A stretch of DNA of 36,562 bases from an uncultured Alistipes sp. (GCA_944320985.1 CALUJN010000001.1:1-36562), one strand, 5' to 3'. Shown: positions 26,289 to 34,933, counted from the first letter of the stretch. The notes: generated from the letters alone by a model not told the origin. Program-made: numbers and translations.

Positions 26289-27170
26289 ATGAAACGATTC
26301 GTGATCCTTTTGGCCGCGCTGACGGCCCTGCATGGAGCCCTCTCCGCTCAGGAGGCAACGCTCCCCACTCCCGATGCCAAGGCAATCGCCATGGGCGGTG
26401 TGACGATGACAACCCTCTCCAGTTCGCACCCCATCTACAACAATGCGGCCATCACGGTCTTCTCGATGACACCCTCGCAGATCTCCTCTTCCTACTACGG
26501 GCAGGGTACGTTCGACTACTATGCCGTATCGGGAAGCTGCCGGCTCGATCAGGCCAACCTCCTGCAGGCCGGATGGCGCCAGTATCTGCGGGAACGTGGG
26601 AACAACGACATGGCCGTCGATCTGGGCTACACCCGCAAGCTTAACGAAAACTGGGCGCTCGGTATCGTCGCCCGTTATCTGCGACTGAACCGGCCCGATA
26701 TCTCGGCCGATGCACTGGCCGCAGACCTCAGCATGGCCTATCAACGCCCGCTGGAGAACCTCGGAAGCTACTCCGCACTGCGGATCGGCGCCAAACTCGC
26801 AAACCTCGGAGCCTATCTCCGCGAAACGGATTACATGCTCCCGATGGACCTCACGGTCGGAGCGGCACTCGACACGTTCCTCTCGGATGCCCATGAAATC
26901 ACGGTCGGAGCGGATCTCGGCTACTACTTCTATCCGAAATCCGTCCGCGGATGCCAGATGGCGATCGGCCTGGAATACAACCTCATGCAACTCGTACAGT
27001 TCCGGGCCGGATACCATTACGGAGAACAGCGCTACTACTATCCGAGTTACTGGTCCACGGGTGTCGGAGTCCGCATCCTGCATCTGCGGCTCGATTTCGC
27101 CTATCTCTTTGCCAAAGAGCAGACGCTGCTGCACAACACCTACAGTCTGAGTTTCGGTTTCGACTTCTGA
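26289..27170 (+). CDS. PorV/PorQ-family-like outer-membrane beta-barrel protein
   Basis: The 293-residue protein has a signal peptide (MKRFVILLAALTALHGALSAQ) followed by DAKAIAMGGVTMTT and IYNNAA. This resembles the conserved opening of the PorV/PorQ family of FadL-like barrels (ARxxAMGGA...NPA). The rest alternates amphipathic strands and ends in SFGFDF with a terminal phenylalanine typical of outer-membrane proteins. Some relatives act in type IX secretion, but no other secretion gene is nearby, so that role is not supported here. An upstream in-frame ATG at 26262 would place nine residues before the signal peptide and is less likely. Confidence 0.7.
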   Translation: MKRFVILLAALTALHGALSAQEATLPTPDAKAIAMGGVTMTTLSSSHPIYNNAAITVFSMTPSQISSSYYGQGTFDYYAVSGSCRLDQANLLQAGWRQYLRERGNNDMAVDLGYTRKLNENWALGIVARYLRLNRPDISADALAADLSMAYQRPLENLGSYSALRIGAKLANLGAYLRETDYMLPMDLTVGAALDTFLSDAHEITVGADLGYYFYPKSVRGCQMAIGLEYNLMQLVQFRAGYHYGEQRYYYPSYWSTGVGVRILHLRLDFAYLFAKEQTLLHNTYSLSFGFDF

Positions 27171-27417
27171 TCCGGACAACGATTAAAAAAGGAGCCGGGG
27201 AGGCTAAGTCGGAGAGAAGTGGCGGCCGACGGGGGGGGGCCGGGAAACAGCCGCCTGCCGGCTTGCCAAAAACAGCAGAACCCCTCACCGCAGAGACAGC
27301 CCGAATTCCCAGATTCCGTCCGAAAAAACATACCCCAAGGGCACCGCACCGAAGCATCTCCCGACAAAAACGAACAAGACGGAATGAATCGGGAGGGCGC
27401 TTGCGAAAGGCAAAGGG
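27171..27417. other. Gene-free region with a nine-G run
   Basis: Between the convergent PorV/PorQ-like and phosphatase genes there are 247 bp without a credible gene. Nine consecutive G lie at 27231-27239. Only weak pairing (GGCGGC with GCCGCC) is visible, so I do not call a terminator. Confidence 0.5.
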
Positions 27418-27900
27418 TCAAAGCAGACCTTCCCGCTGCAAATCTGTCAGAAGGCCTTCGCAGGCATCCTCCAACAGATTCAGAACCAGTTCGAACCCCT
27501 CGTGGCCTTCGTAGTAGGGATCGGGCACATAACTCCAGTCGGGATGATGGCGGCAGAAATCCGTCATGCGATAGATCTTCTGTGCCGAAGCACGCGACGG
27601 AGCCAGCCGATGCAACGTCTCGTAATTCATGTCATCCATGACGATGATCCGGTCGAAACGCGCAAAATCCTCCTCCCGGATCTGACGCGCACGGTGCGTG
27701 AGGTGATACCCCCGACGGGCCGCCGCACTCCGCATACGCGAATCGGGAAGATCGCCCCGGTGCCCGCCATATGTCCCGGCGGAATCCACCTCCACCCGCT
27801 CCGAAAGCCCGGCCTGCTCAACTCGGGCGCGAAAAATCCCCTCGGCGGCCGGAGATCGGCAAATATTGCCCAAACAGACAAACAGAATTCTTGTTTTCAT
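27418..27900 (-). CDS. Low-molecular-weight protein tyrosine phosphatase
   Basis: The 160-residue protein begins MKTRILFVCLGNICRSP, carrying the CxxxxxR(S) P-loop (cysteine near residue 9), and later has the general-acid loop VPDPYYEG. These enzymes dephosphorylate phosphotyrosine, often on capsule or exopolysaccharide kinases, or act on small phosphoesters; no kinase or capsule gene is adjacent. The start is fixed by homology, because the catalytic loop begins only a few residues in. A consensus promoter ends five bases before the ATG, so the message is probably leaderless. Confidence 0.94.
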   Translation of the reverse strand: MKTRILFVCLGNICRSPAAEGIFRARVEQAGLSERVEVDSAGTYGGHRGDLPDSRMRSAAARRGYHLTHRARQIREEDFARFDRIIVMDDMNYETLHRLAPSRASAQKIYRMTDFCRHHPDWSYVPDPYYEGHEGFELVLNLLEDACEGLLTDLQREGLL

Positions 27901-27905
27901 CGACG

Positions 27906-27937
27906 CAAAGATAACGCTTCGCGGCTTCCGCAACAAA
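27906..27937 (-). promoter_or_regulatory. Consensus promoter of the tyrosine phosphatase gene
   Basis: On the minus strand TTTG (27934-27937), a 20-bp spacer and TATCTTTG (27906-27913) match both consensus boxes exactly. Only five bases separate the -7 box from the ATG at 27900. Confidence 0.75.
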
Positions 27938-28099
27938 TTCCAAAGGCGAAATTCCGCCGGAAACGGCTCCGATATGCCTCCCTTGAAAAAGCATCCCGTC
28001 CCGATCCGCAGCCGACAAGATGTCTCATCAGACAGAAAAAAATGACTATTAGAACAATAATAGAATCGTACAAACCCCCGATGTTCAAAGAAATTATCG

Positions 28100-28107
28100 T
28101 AACTTTG
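28100..28107 (+). promoter_or_regulatory. -7 element for the YtfJ-like envelope operon
   Basis: TAACTTTG matches TAnnTTTG exactly, 41 bp before the ATG at 28149. No TTTG is seen at the usual distance upstream. Confidence 0.5.
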
Positions 28108-28148
28108 CCCCCGATTTATTCCTTGTAAACCGAAAATTGAGAGAACGT

Positions 28149-28670
28149 ATGATGAAGATGAAAGCAATTGTGATGTTGGCCGCAGCTACGTTGACCCTGT
28201 CAACGGCCTCCGCACAAGGGTTGCCCCGCAAGGTAGAAAATGTCGAACTCCTTGACCTGGACGGAAATCCGACCAAGTTGCCCTACTTCGGAGAGAAAAA
28301 TCTCATGATATTCTATGTGGATCCCGACCGGCACAAGCAGAACGAGGATTTCACCTATGAACTCGAAAAAAATCACCGCGCGTCGGGCGACAACCTCTAC
28401 GGATTCGGCATCATGAATCTGAAGGATGCCCCCATGATCCCCAACGGCATGGCCCGCAGCATGGCAAAAAAACGAACAGAACAGAACGGTGCAACCGTCC
28501 TTGCCGATCAGGAGCGTACGCTGAGTTCGGCCTGGAAACTCGGCGACTGCAACAACCAGTTCGTACTGATCCTCGTCTCGAAAGAGGGTGAAATCGTCTT
28601 TTTGCGAAAAGGAGTTCTCTCCGAAGCCGACAAAAAGGCCTTTTACGACACCGTAGAGAAGTATCGTTAA
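28149..28670 (+). CDS. Secreted YtfJ-like thioredoxin-fold protein
   Basis: The 173-residue protein has a signal peptide (MMKMKAIVMLAAATLTLSTASAQG). The mature part has thioredoxin-fold features resembling E. coli YtfJ: DLDGNPTKLPYFGEKN, an IPNGMARSMAKK segment, a VLADQERTLSSAWKL segment and VSKEGEIVFLRKGVLS. There is no CxxC, so it is not an ordinary thiol oxidoreductase. Its function is unknown. ATG 28149 is used; three bases on is another ATG, and a TTG at 28137 is in frame but less likely. It is 3 bp before the barrel gene and starts a three-gene operon. Confidence 0.75.
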   Translation: MMKMKAIVMLAAATLTLSTASAQGLPRKVENVELLDLDGNPTKLPYFGEKNLMIFYVDPDRHKQNEDFTYELEKNHRASGDNLYGFGIMNLKDAPMIPNGMARSMAKKRTEQNGATVLADQERTLSSAWKLGDCNNQFVLILVSKEGEIVFLRKGVLSEADKKAFYDTVEKYR

Positions 28671-28673
28671 GGC

Positions 28674-29876
28674 ATGTTGCGCCGATCTGCCTTGCTGGCT
28701 CTCCTGACCCTGTGCACGGGAGCCCTCAGCCCCGGGGTCGCTCAGGAAGCGGAAATCCGTCTCCATGACGGAGACACCATCCGCTACACCTACACCCCCC
28801 TGCCGCAGGACACCCCCCAAAAAAAGTCCTTCATAAGACGTATCGTGGACTACTTCGGAGAATCGACGACAGACCGAACCTTCGAGAAAAAGATCGACTT
28901 CACGTTCGCCGGAGGTCCCAGCTACTCGAAAACGACAAGCCTCGGTATCGGTGTCCTCGCAGCCGGACTCTATCGGCTCGACCGGACCGATTCGATCACC
29001 TCCCCGTCCGACGTCTCGCTCTATGCGAATGTCTCCATCACGGGTTTCTACTCCGTGGGAATCTCCGGAAACAACATCTTCGCAAGGAACAGACAACGGT
29101 TCAGCTACTCCATGGAATTCATCTCCGCGCCGCGCGACTTCTGGGGAATCGGATACGAAAACGGACTCAACAACGAAATAAGCACCTATTCCGAGAAACG
29201 GATCAAGATCGATCTGCGATATCTGCGTGAAATCCTGCCCCACACCTATATCGGAGGCGTGGTCAACTTCGACTACACGCGGGGAATCCGCTTCTCCAAG
29301 CCCGAATACCTCAACGGTGAGAATTCGCAATACACCGCCACCGGACTGGGTGCCATCGCCGAGTACGACAGTCGCGACTTCATTCCCAATCCCTTCAAAG
29401 GGGTTTATGTAAGCCTTCGGGAGACCGTTTTCCCCAAAGGTCTCGGCAACTGCGACCGGACCCTCTGGCAGACAACCTTTACCGCCGATGCCTACCAACG
29501 CGTCTGGAAGGATTGTATCCTCGCCGCGGATCTCTACGCCGAATTCAACTCCACCGGAACGCCCTGGCCCATGCTCGCCCGCCTCGGGGACAACCAGCGC
29601 ATGCGCGGTTATTACCTCGGGCGCTTCACCGACAACAACATGATCACCCTTCAGGTGGAACTCCGCCAACGGATCTGGAGACGGATCGGCGGCGTCATTT
29701 GGGGCGGTGCCGGCAACGTATTCCCCTCGCTCCCCGAATTCGACTGGGGCAAAACACTCCCCAATTACGGTATCGGGTTGCGGTGGGAACTCAAAAAACG
29801 GGTCAACGTACGCCTCGACTACGGATTCGGAAAGAAGACGAACAGTTTCCTGCTCAATATCAACGAGGCCTTTTGA
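28674..29876 (+). CDS. BamA/TamA-type (Omp85) outer-membrane barrel lacking POTRA domains
   Basis: The 400-residue protein has a signal peptide ending near PGVAQ. The rest is a run of amphipathic strands with the Omp85 C-terminal signatures, including an MRGYYLGRF loop near residue 310 (the VRGY/F-type motif), then ELRQRIW and a GYGFGKK-like end. Full BamA or TamA proteins carry POTRA domains first, but only about 60 residues precede the barrel here, too few for one. Such short forms occur in Bacteroidetes with unknown cargo. It lies 3 bp after the YtfJ-like gene and directly before the transferase. Confidence 0.8.
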   Translation: MLRRSALLALLTLCTGALSPGVAQEAEIRLHDGDTIRYTYTPLPQDTPQKKSFIRRIVDYFGESTTDRTFEKKIDFTFAGGPSYSKTTSLGIGVLAAGLYRLDRTDSITSPSDVSLYANVSITGFYSVGISGNNIFARNRQRFSYSMEFISAPRDFWGIGYENGLNNEISTYSEKRIKIDLRYLREILPHTYIGGVVNFDYTRGIRFSKPEYLNGENSQYTATGLGAIAEYDSRDFIPNPFKGVYVSLRETVFPKGLGNCDRTLWQTTFTADAYQRVWKDCILAADLYAEFNSTGTPWPMLARLGDNQRMRGYYLGRFTDNNMITLQVELRQRIWRRIGGVIWGGAGNVFPSLPEFDWGKTLPNYGIGLRWELKKRVNVRLDYGFGKKTNSFLLNINEAF

Positions 29877-29899
29877 GTATGCATGACCAACGGAGCGCT

Positions 29900-31621
29900 A
29901 TGACAAGCGACATCAAACCCCGGAAAAAACAGCGGATCAAGACCCGAAGCCGTTTCACCACCCTGCTGACGGTCTACTTCTTCGTGGCCCTGATCATTCC
30001 CAACGGCGTGCTGGCCAACACGGAGCCCTACTCCGTGTGGAGCGACGAAGCATTGATTCTCCTGCCTCTGGGTTTCTACATGATGTGGAGCGTGGCTCTC
30101 CGCCGCTCGGGTGTGATGATCTGGCTCGGGTTTCCCTTTATCTTCTTCTGCGCCTTCCAGATCGTCCTGCTCTATCTCTTCGGAAATTCGATCATCGCGA
30201 CAGACATGTTCACCAACCTCCTCACGACAAACCCCGGAGAGGCGAACGAACTGCTGAGCAACATATACCCCTCGGTCGTGCTCGTCTGCGTGATCTATCT
30301 GCCGCTGCTCTGGCTCGCCGCGCGAGAGATCGCTCACAAACGATACATCTCGCACACCTCCCGCCTGAGTATCGGACTGACCGGCGCCGCACTCTTCGCG
30401 GTGGGTCTGCTGGCCCTCTGGCCCGCCTACCACGTCAGCGAGGAGAAACATGTCCTGCGCGACGAAATCTTCCCCCTGAACGTCATCTACAACCTCGGAC
30501 TGAGCGGCTCCGAATTCCGCAAGTCCCGCGATTTCCACAAAACGTCCGAAGGTTTCACCTTCGAGGCCCGGCGTACGGCCCAAATACCCGAACGCGAGGT
30601 CTACGTCTACATCATTGGCGAGGCCGCACGGGCGATGAACTGGCAACTCTATGGCTATGACCGCGAAACGAACCCCCGTCTTGCCAAAATGGACGACGTG
30701 GTGGTCTTCCGCGACATGCTCACGCAGAGCAACACCACGCACAAGAGCGTGCCGCTGATCCTCTCGTCCGTGGCGACCGACGAACACGAGGAGCTCTTCC
30801 GCCGCAAGGGCCTCCCGGCGCTCTTCAACGAAGCGGGATTCGAAACCTGGTTCATCTCCAACCAGTCCCGGCAGGGAGCCATGATCGACAACCTGGCGCA
30901 CGACGCCAAACACCTGCTCTACATCCGCTCTCCCCGCCAGGACATGCAGCTGCTCGAGGAGATGCGCAAGATCTTAGAACAAACCGACGAGCGGAAAATA
31001 CTCTTCATTCTCCACTGCTACGGATCGCATTTCAGCTACCATCAACGCTATCCCCGGGAGTTCGCACGCTTCCGTCCCGACGACGATGTGGCCATTGCCC
31101 CGCAGCACAGGCAAACGCTCGTCAACGCCTACGACAATTCGATCCTCTATACGGATCACTTCCTGGCCGAAACCATCGAATTCCTGCGTTCGCTGAAGGG
31201 TACCGCCTCGGCGCTGCTCTATTGTGCGGACCACGGAGAAGATCTGATCGACGACTCCCGCGAGCGTTTCCTGCATGCATCCCCCACTACGACAGCCTAT
31301 CAGCTCTACGTCGCATCGCTGGCCTGGTTCTCGCCGGAATACAGCCGTCGTTTCCCCGAGAAGGTCGAGGCCGCACGGGCCAATGAAACGGCGCCGGCCA
31401 ACACCCATGCACTCTTCCACACGATGGCCGATATGGCCTCCATCCGCGGTCGGCACGTTTCGACAAAGGTCTCGCTTGTCAGCTCCGACTACGACCGTTC
31501 GGCCCCCCGTTACTACCTGAACGACCACAACCAGGCTGTCCCCTATCCCAAAACGGGACTCAAGGAGCCGGATTTCGAAGTATTCCGGCAATACGGCATC
31601 GAATTTCCGGAGCAGAGGTAA
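29900..31621 (+). CDS. Phosphoethanolamine-transferase-like inner-membrane enzyme (EptA/sulfatase family)
   Basis: The 573-residue protein has about five predicted membrane segments in its first 180 residues, then a periplasmic alkaline-phosphatase-fold domain. IIGEAARAMN holds a zinc ligand (Glu241), SNTTHKSVP places a nucleophile candidate at Thr280, aligning with the catalytic Thr of MCR-1 and EptA, and CADHGED carries further metal ligands. The family transfers phosphoethanolamine from phosphatidylethanolamine to lipid A or core sugars. The acceptor here is unknown. A GGAG four bases before ATG 29900 favours that start; ATG 29879, two bases after the barrel gene, is the alternative. It closes the three-gene operon. 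Confidence 0.85.
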   Translation: MTSDIKPRKKQRIKTRSRFTTLLTVYFFVALIIPNGVLANTEPYSVWSDEALILLPLGFYMMWSVALRRSGVMIWLGFPFIFFCAFQIVLLYLFGNSIIATDMFTNLLTTNPGEANELLSNIYPSVVLVCVIYLPLLWLAAREIAHKRYISHTSRLSIGLTGAALFAVGLLALWPAYHVSEEKHVLRDEIFPLNVIYNLGLSGSEFRKSRDFHKTSEGFTFEARRTAQIPEREVYVYIIGEAARAMNWQLYGYDRETNPRLAKMDDVVVFRDMLTQSNTTHKSVPLILSSVATDEHEELFRRKGLPALFNEAGFETWFISNQSRQGAMIDNLAHDAKHLLYIRSPRQDMQLLEEMRKILEQTDERKILFILHCYGSHFSYHQRYPREFARFRPDDDVAIAPQHRQTLVNAYDNSILYTDHFLAETIEFLRSLKGTASALLYCADHGEDLIDDSRERFLHASPTTTAYQLYVASLAWFSPEYSRRFPEKVEAARANETAPANTHALFHTMADMASIRGRHVSTKVSLVSSDYDRSAPRYYLNDHNQAVPYPKTGLKEPDFEVFRQYGIEFPEQR

Positions 31622-31713
31622 ACCTCGGAGTGCTGCCGGATCCCGGTCGCCGGGGACTCACCAGCGGCCGCAACCGAGGTGACGGCCCGCAGCCGTGCAA
31701 CAATATGAAAAAA

Positions 31714-31729
31714 GACCGGCGAACCGGTC
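31714..31729. other. Small perfect hairpin GACCGG-CGAA-CCGGTC
   Basis: A 6-bp stem closes a CGAA tetraloop in the 194-bp gap between the transferase and the Hc1-like gene. It is short, but compact; it might stabilise the 3' end of the envelope transcript. Confidence 0.35.
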
Positions 31730-31764
31730 AAGTCAACGAGATCGAAAACGGTCACTCCGACAAC

Positions 31765-31799
31765 AAAAAAGGCTGCACTTTTCAGGTGCAGCCTTTTTT
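31765..31799. terminator. Bidirectional terminator before the Hc1-like gene
   Basis: AAAAAAGGCTGCAC and GTGCAGCCTTTTTT pair perfectly over 14 bp around a TTTTCAG loop. The A and T runs at its ends let it end both the transferase transcript and the convergent Hc1-like transcript. Confidence 0.92.
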
Positions 31800-31815
31800 C
31801 AATTCGAAATCCGAA

Positions 31816-31989
31816 TTATTTCGAGGCCTCAACGGAAACCTTGCGGAACTCCTTCATCAGCTTCGAAAGCTCCAGAGCCGACTTGCGGGCACGGGTGCCG
31901 GCAGCCTTGTTGTTCTTCTCTACCTGAGCGGCTGCATTGGCGGCAAATACCTCGAATTCGGCATTGATCTTTTCTACTAATTCTTTCAT
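31816..31989 (-). CDS. Histone H1-like DNA-binding protein (Hc1 family)
   Basis: This 57-residue protein begins MKELVEKINAEFEVFAANAA and contains VEKNNKAAGTRARKSALELSKLMKEFRK, the pattern of the short Hc1-like proteins of Bacteroidetes, related to the chlamydial histone-like protein. It is lysine/alanine-rich, helical and probably binds DNA non-specifically to affect nucleoid packing. The frame is open further upstream but only the region from ATG 31989 is family-like. It has its own exact TATCTTTG promoter element and is flanked by a strong terminator, so it is a compact independent unit, possibly highly expressed. Confidence 0.88.
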   Translation of the reverse strand: MKELVEKINAEFEVFAANAAAQVEKNNKAAGTRARKSALELSKLMKEFRKVSVEASK

Positions 31990-32027
31990 GGTTTTAAAAT
32001 TTAATTGTTTTGGGGTTGTTATCATCG

Positions 32028-32035
32028 CAAAGATA
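32028..32035 (-). promoter_or_regulatory. -7 element for the Hc1-like gene
   Basis: Minus-strand TATCTTTG matches TAnnTTTG exactly. The AT-rich leader of about 35 nt before the ATG at 31989 is typical of highly expressed Bacteroidetes genes. Confidence 0.55.
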
Positions 32036-32251
32036 TAAAAATATTCTAAACATCTGCCTCTGAAGCCCGAAAAACGCATTTTTTTCCAAGAAAAGCTCTC
32101 TTTTTCAAGAACCGAATTCCCGTTTTTTCCATTCATCCCGCAAAAAACGTCTTTCGAGAGATCGAATCCGTCCAGAATGTGCCCCGCCGCAACGCCCGGC
32201 ATACGGTCCAAGGCGGATCCCGCACCGCTACGGAGATCCCCATAAATTGGG
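32036..32251. other. Divergent intergenic region, no gene seen
   Basis: About 215 bp between the Hc1-like promoter and the feoAB promoter. It is AT-rich near the Hc1-like gene and GC-richer toward feoAB. I see no gene, RNA or clear repeat in it. Confidence 0.5.
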
Positions 32252-32283
32252 ATTGTCTATATCCGAAGAATGTCGTATTTTTG
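32252..32283 (+). promoter_or_regulatory. Promoter of feoAB
   Basis: ATTG (32252-32255), a 20-bp spacer and TATTTTTG (32276-32283) match the consensus with one mismatch at -33. The ATG is at 32306. I see no obvious Fur-type inverted repeat beyond general AT-richness. Confidence 0.6.
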
Positions 32284-32305
32284 GGGCAAAATTTTCTTGT
32301 AAGAA

Positions 32306-34927
32306 ATGCGTCTTTCCGAATTGAAGAGTGGCGAATCCGCCACGATTGTCAAGGTGATGGGACACGGCGGCTTCCGGCGCCGCATCATGGAGATGGGATT
32401 TGTACGCGGCGAGCGCGTCGAGGTGATTCTCAACGCACCGCTCAAGGACCCCATCGAATACCGGATCATGGGATACGACATCTCGCTGCGCCGCAGCGAA
32501 GCCGAAATGGTCGAAGTACTCTCCGACAACGAAGCCGACGAATACCTCGCACGCCGCGCCGAACGAATCCGACAGGCTGCACAAAAAATGGACGACTCCT
32601 CCAACCCCGAGATCCCCGGGACGAACGATGCCCGGCATCCGGCAGCCGAAACAACGGAGGAGGAAGAGGCCTGCACCTCGCGCGAAGAGATGCTCACACG
32701 CCAAAGCCGCACGATCGCCGTGGCGCTGGTCGGAAATCCGAACAGCGGAAAAACATCGCTCTTCAACGCCATCTCCGGCGGGCACGAACATGTGGGCAAC
32801 TACAGCGGCGTGACGGTCGGCGCAAAAAGCGGACACTGCATCTACCGGGGCTATCACTTCGAGATCACGGACCTGCCCGGAACCTACGCCCTCTCGGCCT
32901 ATACGCCCGAGGAGCGTTTCGTACGCCACCACCTCGCCACCAGGACGCCCGACGTCGTGATCAACTCCGTCGTCGCCTCGAACATCGAGCGCAACCTCTA
33001 TCTGACGACCGAACTGATCGACATCAACCCCCGCATGGTCGTGGCGCTGAACATGTACGACGAACTGAAGGCCAGCGGCTCGACGCTCGACTACGACAGT
33101 CTGGGCCGCATGCTCGGAGTCCCGATGGTGCCGGTCGAGGCACGCAACAACAAGGGTATCAACGACCTGCTCGATACGGTAATCGACGTCTTCGAGAACC
33201 GGGACGAACGCGTGCGCCACATCCACATCAACATGGGCCCCGTGATCGACGAAAGTCTGCGCAAGTTGAACGGCGACATGAGTCTCCATCGCGGCGAACT
33301 GCCCAAGGCCTTCCCGCCCCGATACTGGGCCCTGAAGATGCTCGAAAACGACCGGCAGGCCGAAGAGGCCCTGCGCGGCTGCGAGCGCTACCCCGTCTGG
33401 GTGGAGATCCGCAACCGAGAGGCCAAACGCATCTCCGAAGCCCTGGGCGAAGATGTCGAAACGGCCTTCGCAAACCAGAAGTACGGATTCATCCAGGGTG
33501 CCCTGAAGGAGACCTTCACCCCCGGTAAAAACGAAGAGGTATCCGCCACGGCGCTGATCGACACCTTCGTGACACACAAGCTCTGGGGATTCCCGATCTT
33601 CTTCGCCCTGATGGGGCTGATGTTCTGGTGCACGTTCAGCATCGGGGCCTATCCCCAGGCCTGGATCGAGGCGCTGGTCGGATGGATCGGGCACGGAGTC
33701 GACGCCCTGATGCCCGCCGGACCGCTGCGCGACATGCTCGTCGACGGAATCATCGGAGGCGTCGGGTCGGTGATCGTCTTCCTTCCCAACATCATGATCC
33801 TCTATCTCTTCATCGCCTTCATGGAGGACTCCGGATACCTGGCCCGCGCCGCATTCATCATGGACCGCGTCATGCACCGCATCGGCGTACACGGAAAGTC
33901 GTTCATCCCCCTGATCATGGGTTTCGGATGCAACGTCCCGGCCATCATGGCCTGCCGGACCATCGAGAGCCGCAGCAGCCGGCTGATCACCATCCTCATC
34001 ACGCCGTTCATGTCGTGCAGCGCCCGGATCCCGATCTACATCCTGCTGACCGCCACGTTCTTCCCCCGGAATGCCGGGGCCGTAATGCTGGGGCTCTACC
34101 TGCTGGGCGTCGTCGTAGCGGTCATTACGGCACGTCTGATGCGGCGGTTCCTCTTCCCCGTCGACGAGACACCCTTCGTCATGGAACTGCCGCCCTATCG
34201 GCTCCCGACGTGGAAGACCACACTCGCACACATGTGGGACAAATGCGCCCAGTATCTCAGAAAGATGGGAGGCATGATCCTCATCGCTTCGGTCATTGTC
34301 TGGGCCCTGAGCTACTATCCCCGGACAAAAGAGTCCGCAGGCAGCGAAGCACACTACGAAAACTCCTATCTGGGACGCATCGGAAAAGGGTGTGAACCGG
34401 TATTCCGCCCGCTGGGGTTCAACTGGAAAGCCAGCGTCGCACTCCTCTCGGGGCTGCCGGCCAAGGAGATCGTCGTCTCGACCCTCGGTGTGCTCTATGC
34501 CGAACCGGAGGCAGAGGCCGCTGAGGCTCTGCCCGCAGCGACGATCCCGGAGGCAGAAACGCCGGCTCCCGAAACCATCGGCATCATCGGCGGAGCGGAC
34601 GCCCCGACTCGGATCGTCGTCACGGACGGGGAGGCAAACGCGCGCGCTCAAAAAGGCGCCGAAGAGCTGCCGGAAACAACGGATGCCTCGGAAGAGGAGG
34701 CATTGGCCTCCCTCTCGCAACGCCTGCTGGCCAGCGGAGACTTCTCGACGGCGGCGGCACTGGCCTTCCTGGTCTTTATCCTCCTCTACGTTCCCTGCAT
34801 CGCCACGGTCGTGGCAATCGGCTCCGAAGCCGGGTGGAAATGGGCTGCGGCCTCGATCCTCTACAACACGGCCGTCGCATGGTTCCTGGCCTGGATCGTC
34901 TACCACATTGCCCGGATTTTCTGCTGA
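32306..34927 (+). CDS. feoB: FeoA-FeoB fusion ferrous iron transporter
   Basis: The 873-residue protein starts with a FeoA SH3-like domain (1-75, LSELKSGESATIVKVMG). An acidic linker leads to the FeoB G domain with GNPNSGKTS (143-150), DLPGTY (189-194) and NMYD (249-252), and then the membrane Gate domains (GFGCNVPAIMACRT, PFMSCSARIPIY, GLPAKEIVVSTLGVLY). It imports Fe2+ with nucleotide binding by the G domain. FeoA-FeoB fusions are common in Bacteroidetes. Between GVLY (Tyr731) and the next membrane segment (about 815) the loop is roughly 80 residues rather than about 40, and carries GIIGGADAPTRI at 759-770. The Cys-rich gene follows at once. Confidence 0.95.
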   Translation: MRLSELKSGESATIVKVMGHGGFRRRIMEMGFVRGERVEVILNAPLKDPIEYRIMGYDISLRRSEAEMVEVLSDNEADEYLARRAERIRQAAQKMDDSSNPEIPGTNDARHPAAETTEEEEACTSREEMLTRQSRTIAVALVGNPNSGKTSLFNAISGGHEHVGNYSGVTVGAKSGHCIYRGYHFEITDLPGTYALSAYTPEERFVRHHLATRTPDVVINSVVASNIERNLYLTTELIDINPRMVVALNMYDELKASGSTLDYDSLGRMLGVPMVPVEARNNKGINDLLDTVIDVFENRDERVRHIHINMGPVIDESLRKLNGDMSLHRGELPKAFPPRYWALKMLENDRQAEEALRGCERYPVWVEIRNREAKRISEALGEDVETAFANQKYGFIQGALKETFTPGKNEEVSATALIDTFVTHKLWGFPIFFALMGLMFWCTFSIGAYPQAWIEALVGWIGHGVDALMPAGPLRDMLVDGIIGGVGSVIVFLPNIMILYLFIAFMEDSGYLARAAFIMDRVMHRIGVHGKSFIPLIMGFGCNVPAIMACRTIESRSSRLITILITPFMSCSARIPIYILLTATFFPRNAGAVMLGLYLLGVVVAVITARLMRRFLFPVDETPFVMELPPYRLPTWKTTLAHMWDKCAQYLRKMGGMILIASVIVWALSYYPRTKESAGSEAHYENSYLGRIGKGCEPVFRPLGFNWKASVALLSGLPAKEIVVSTLGVLYAEPEAEAAEALPAATIPEAETPAPETIGIIGGADAPTRIVVTDGEANARAQKGAEELPETTDASEEEALASLSQRLLASGDFSTAAALAFLVFILLYVPCIATVVAIGSEAGWKWAAASILYNTAVAWFLAWIVYHIARIFC

Positions 34928-34933
34928 AAGGTC

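Noticed and set aside
27171-27417. Structured RNA or terminator in the spacer after the PorV/PorQ-like gene
   Set aside because: Only a 6-bp pairing with a loop over 20 bases is visible, which is not convincing.
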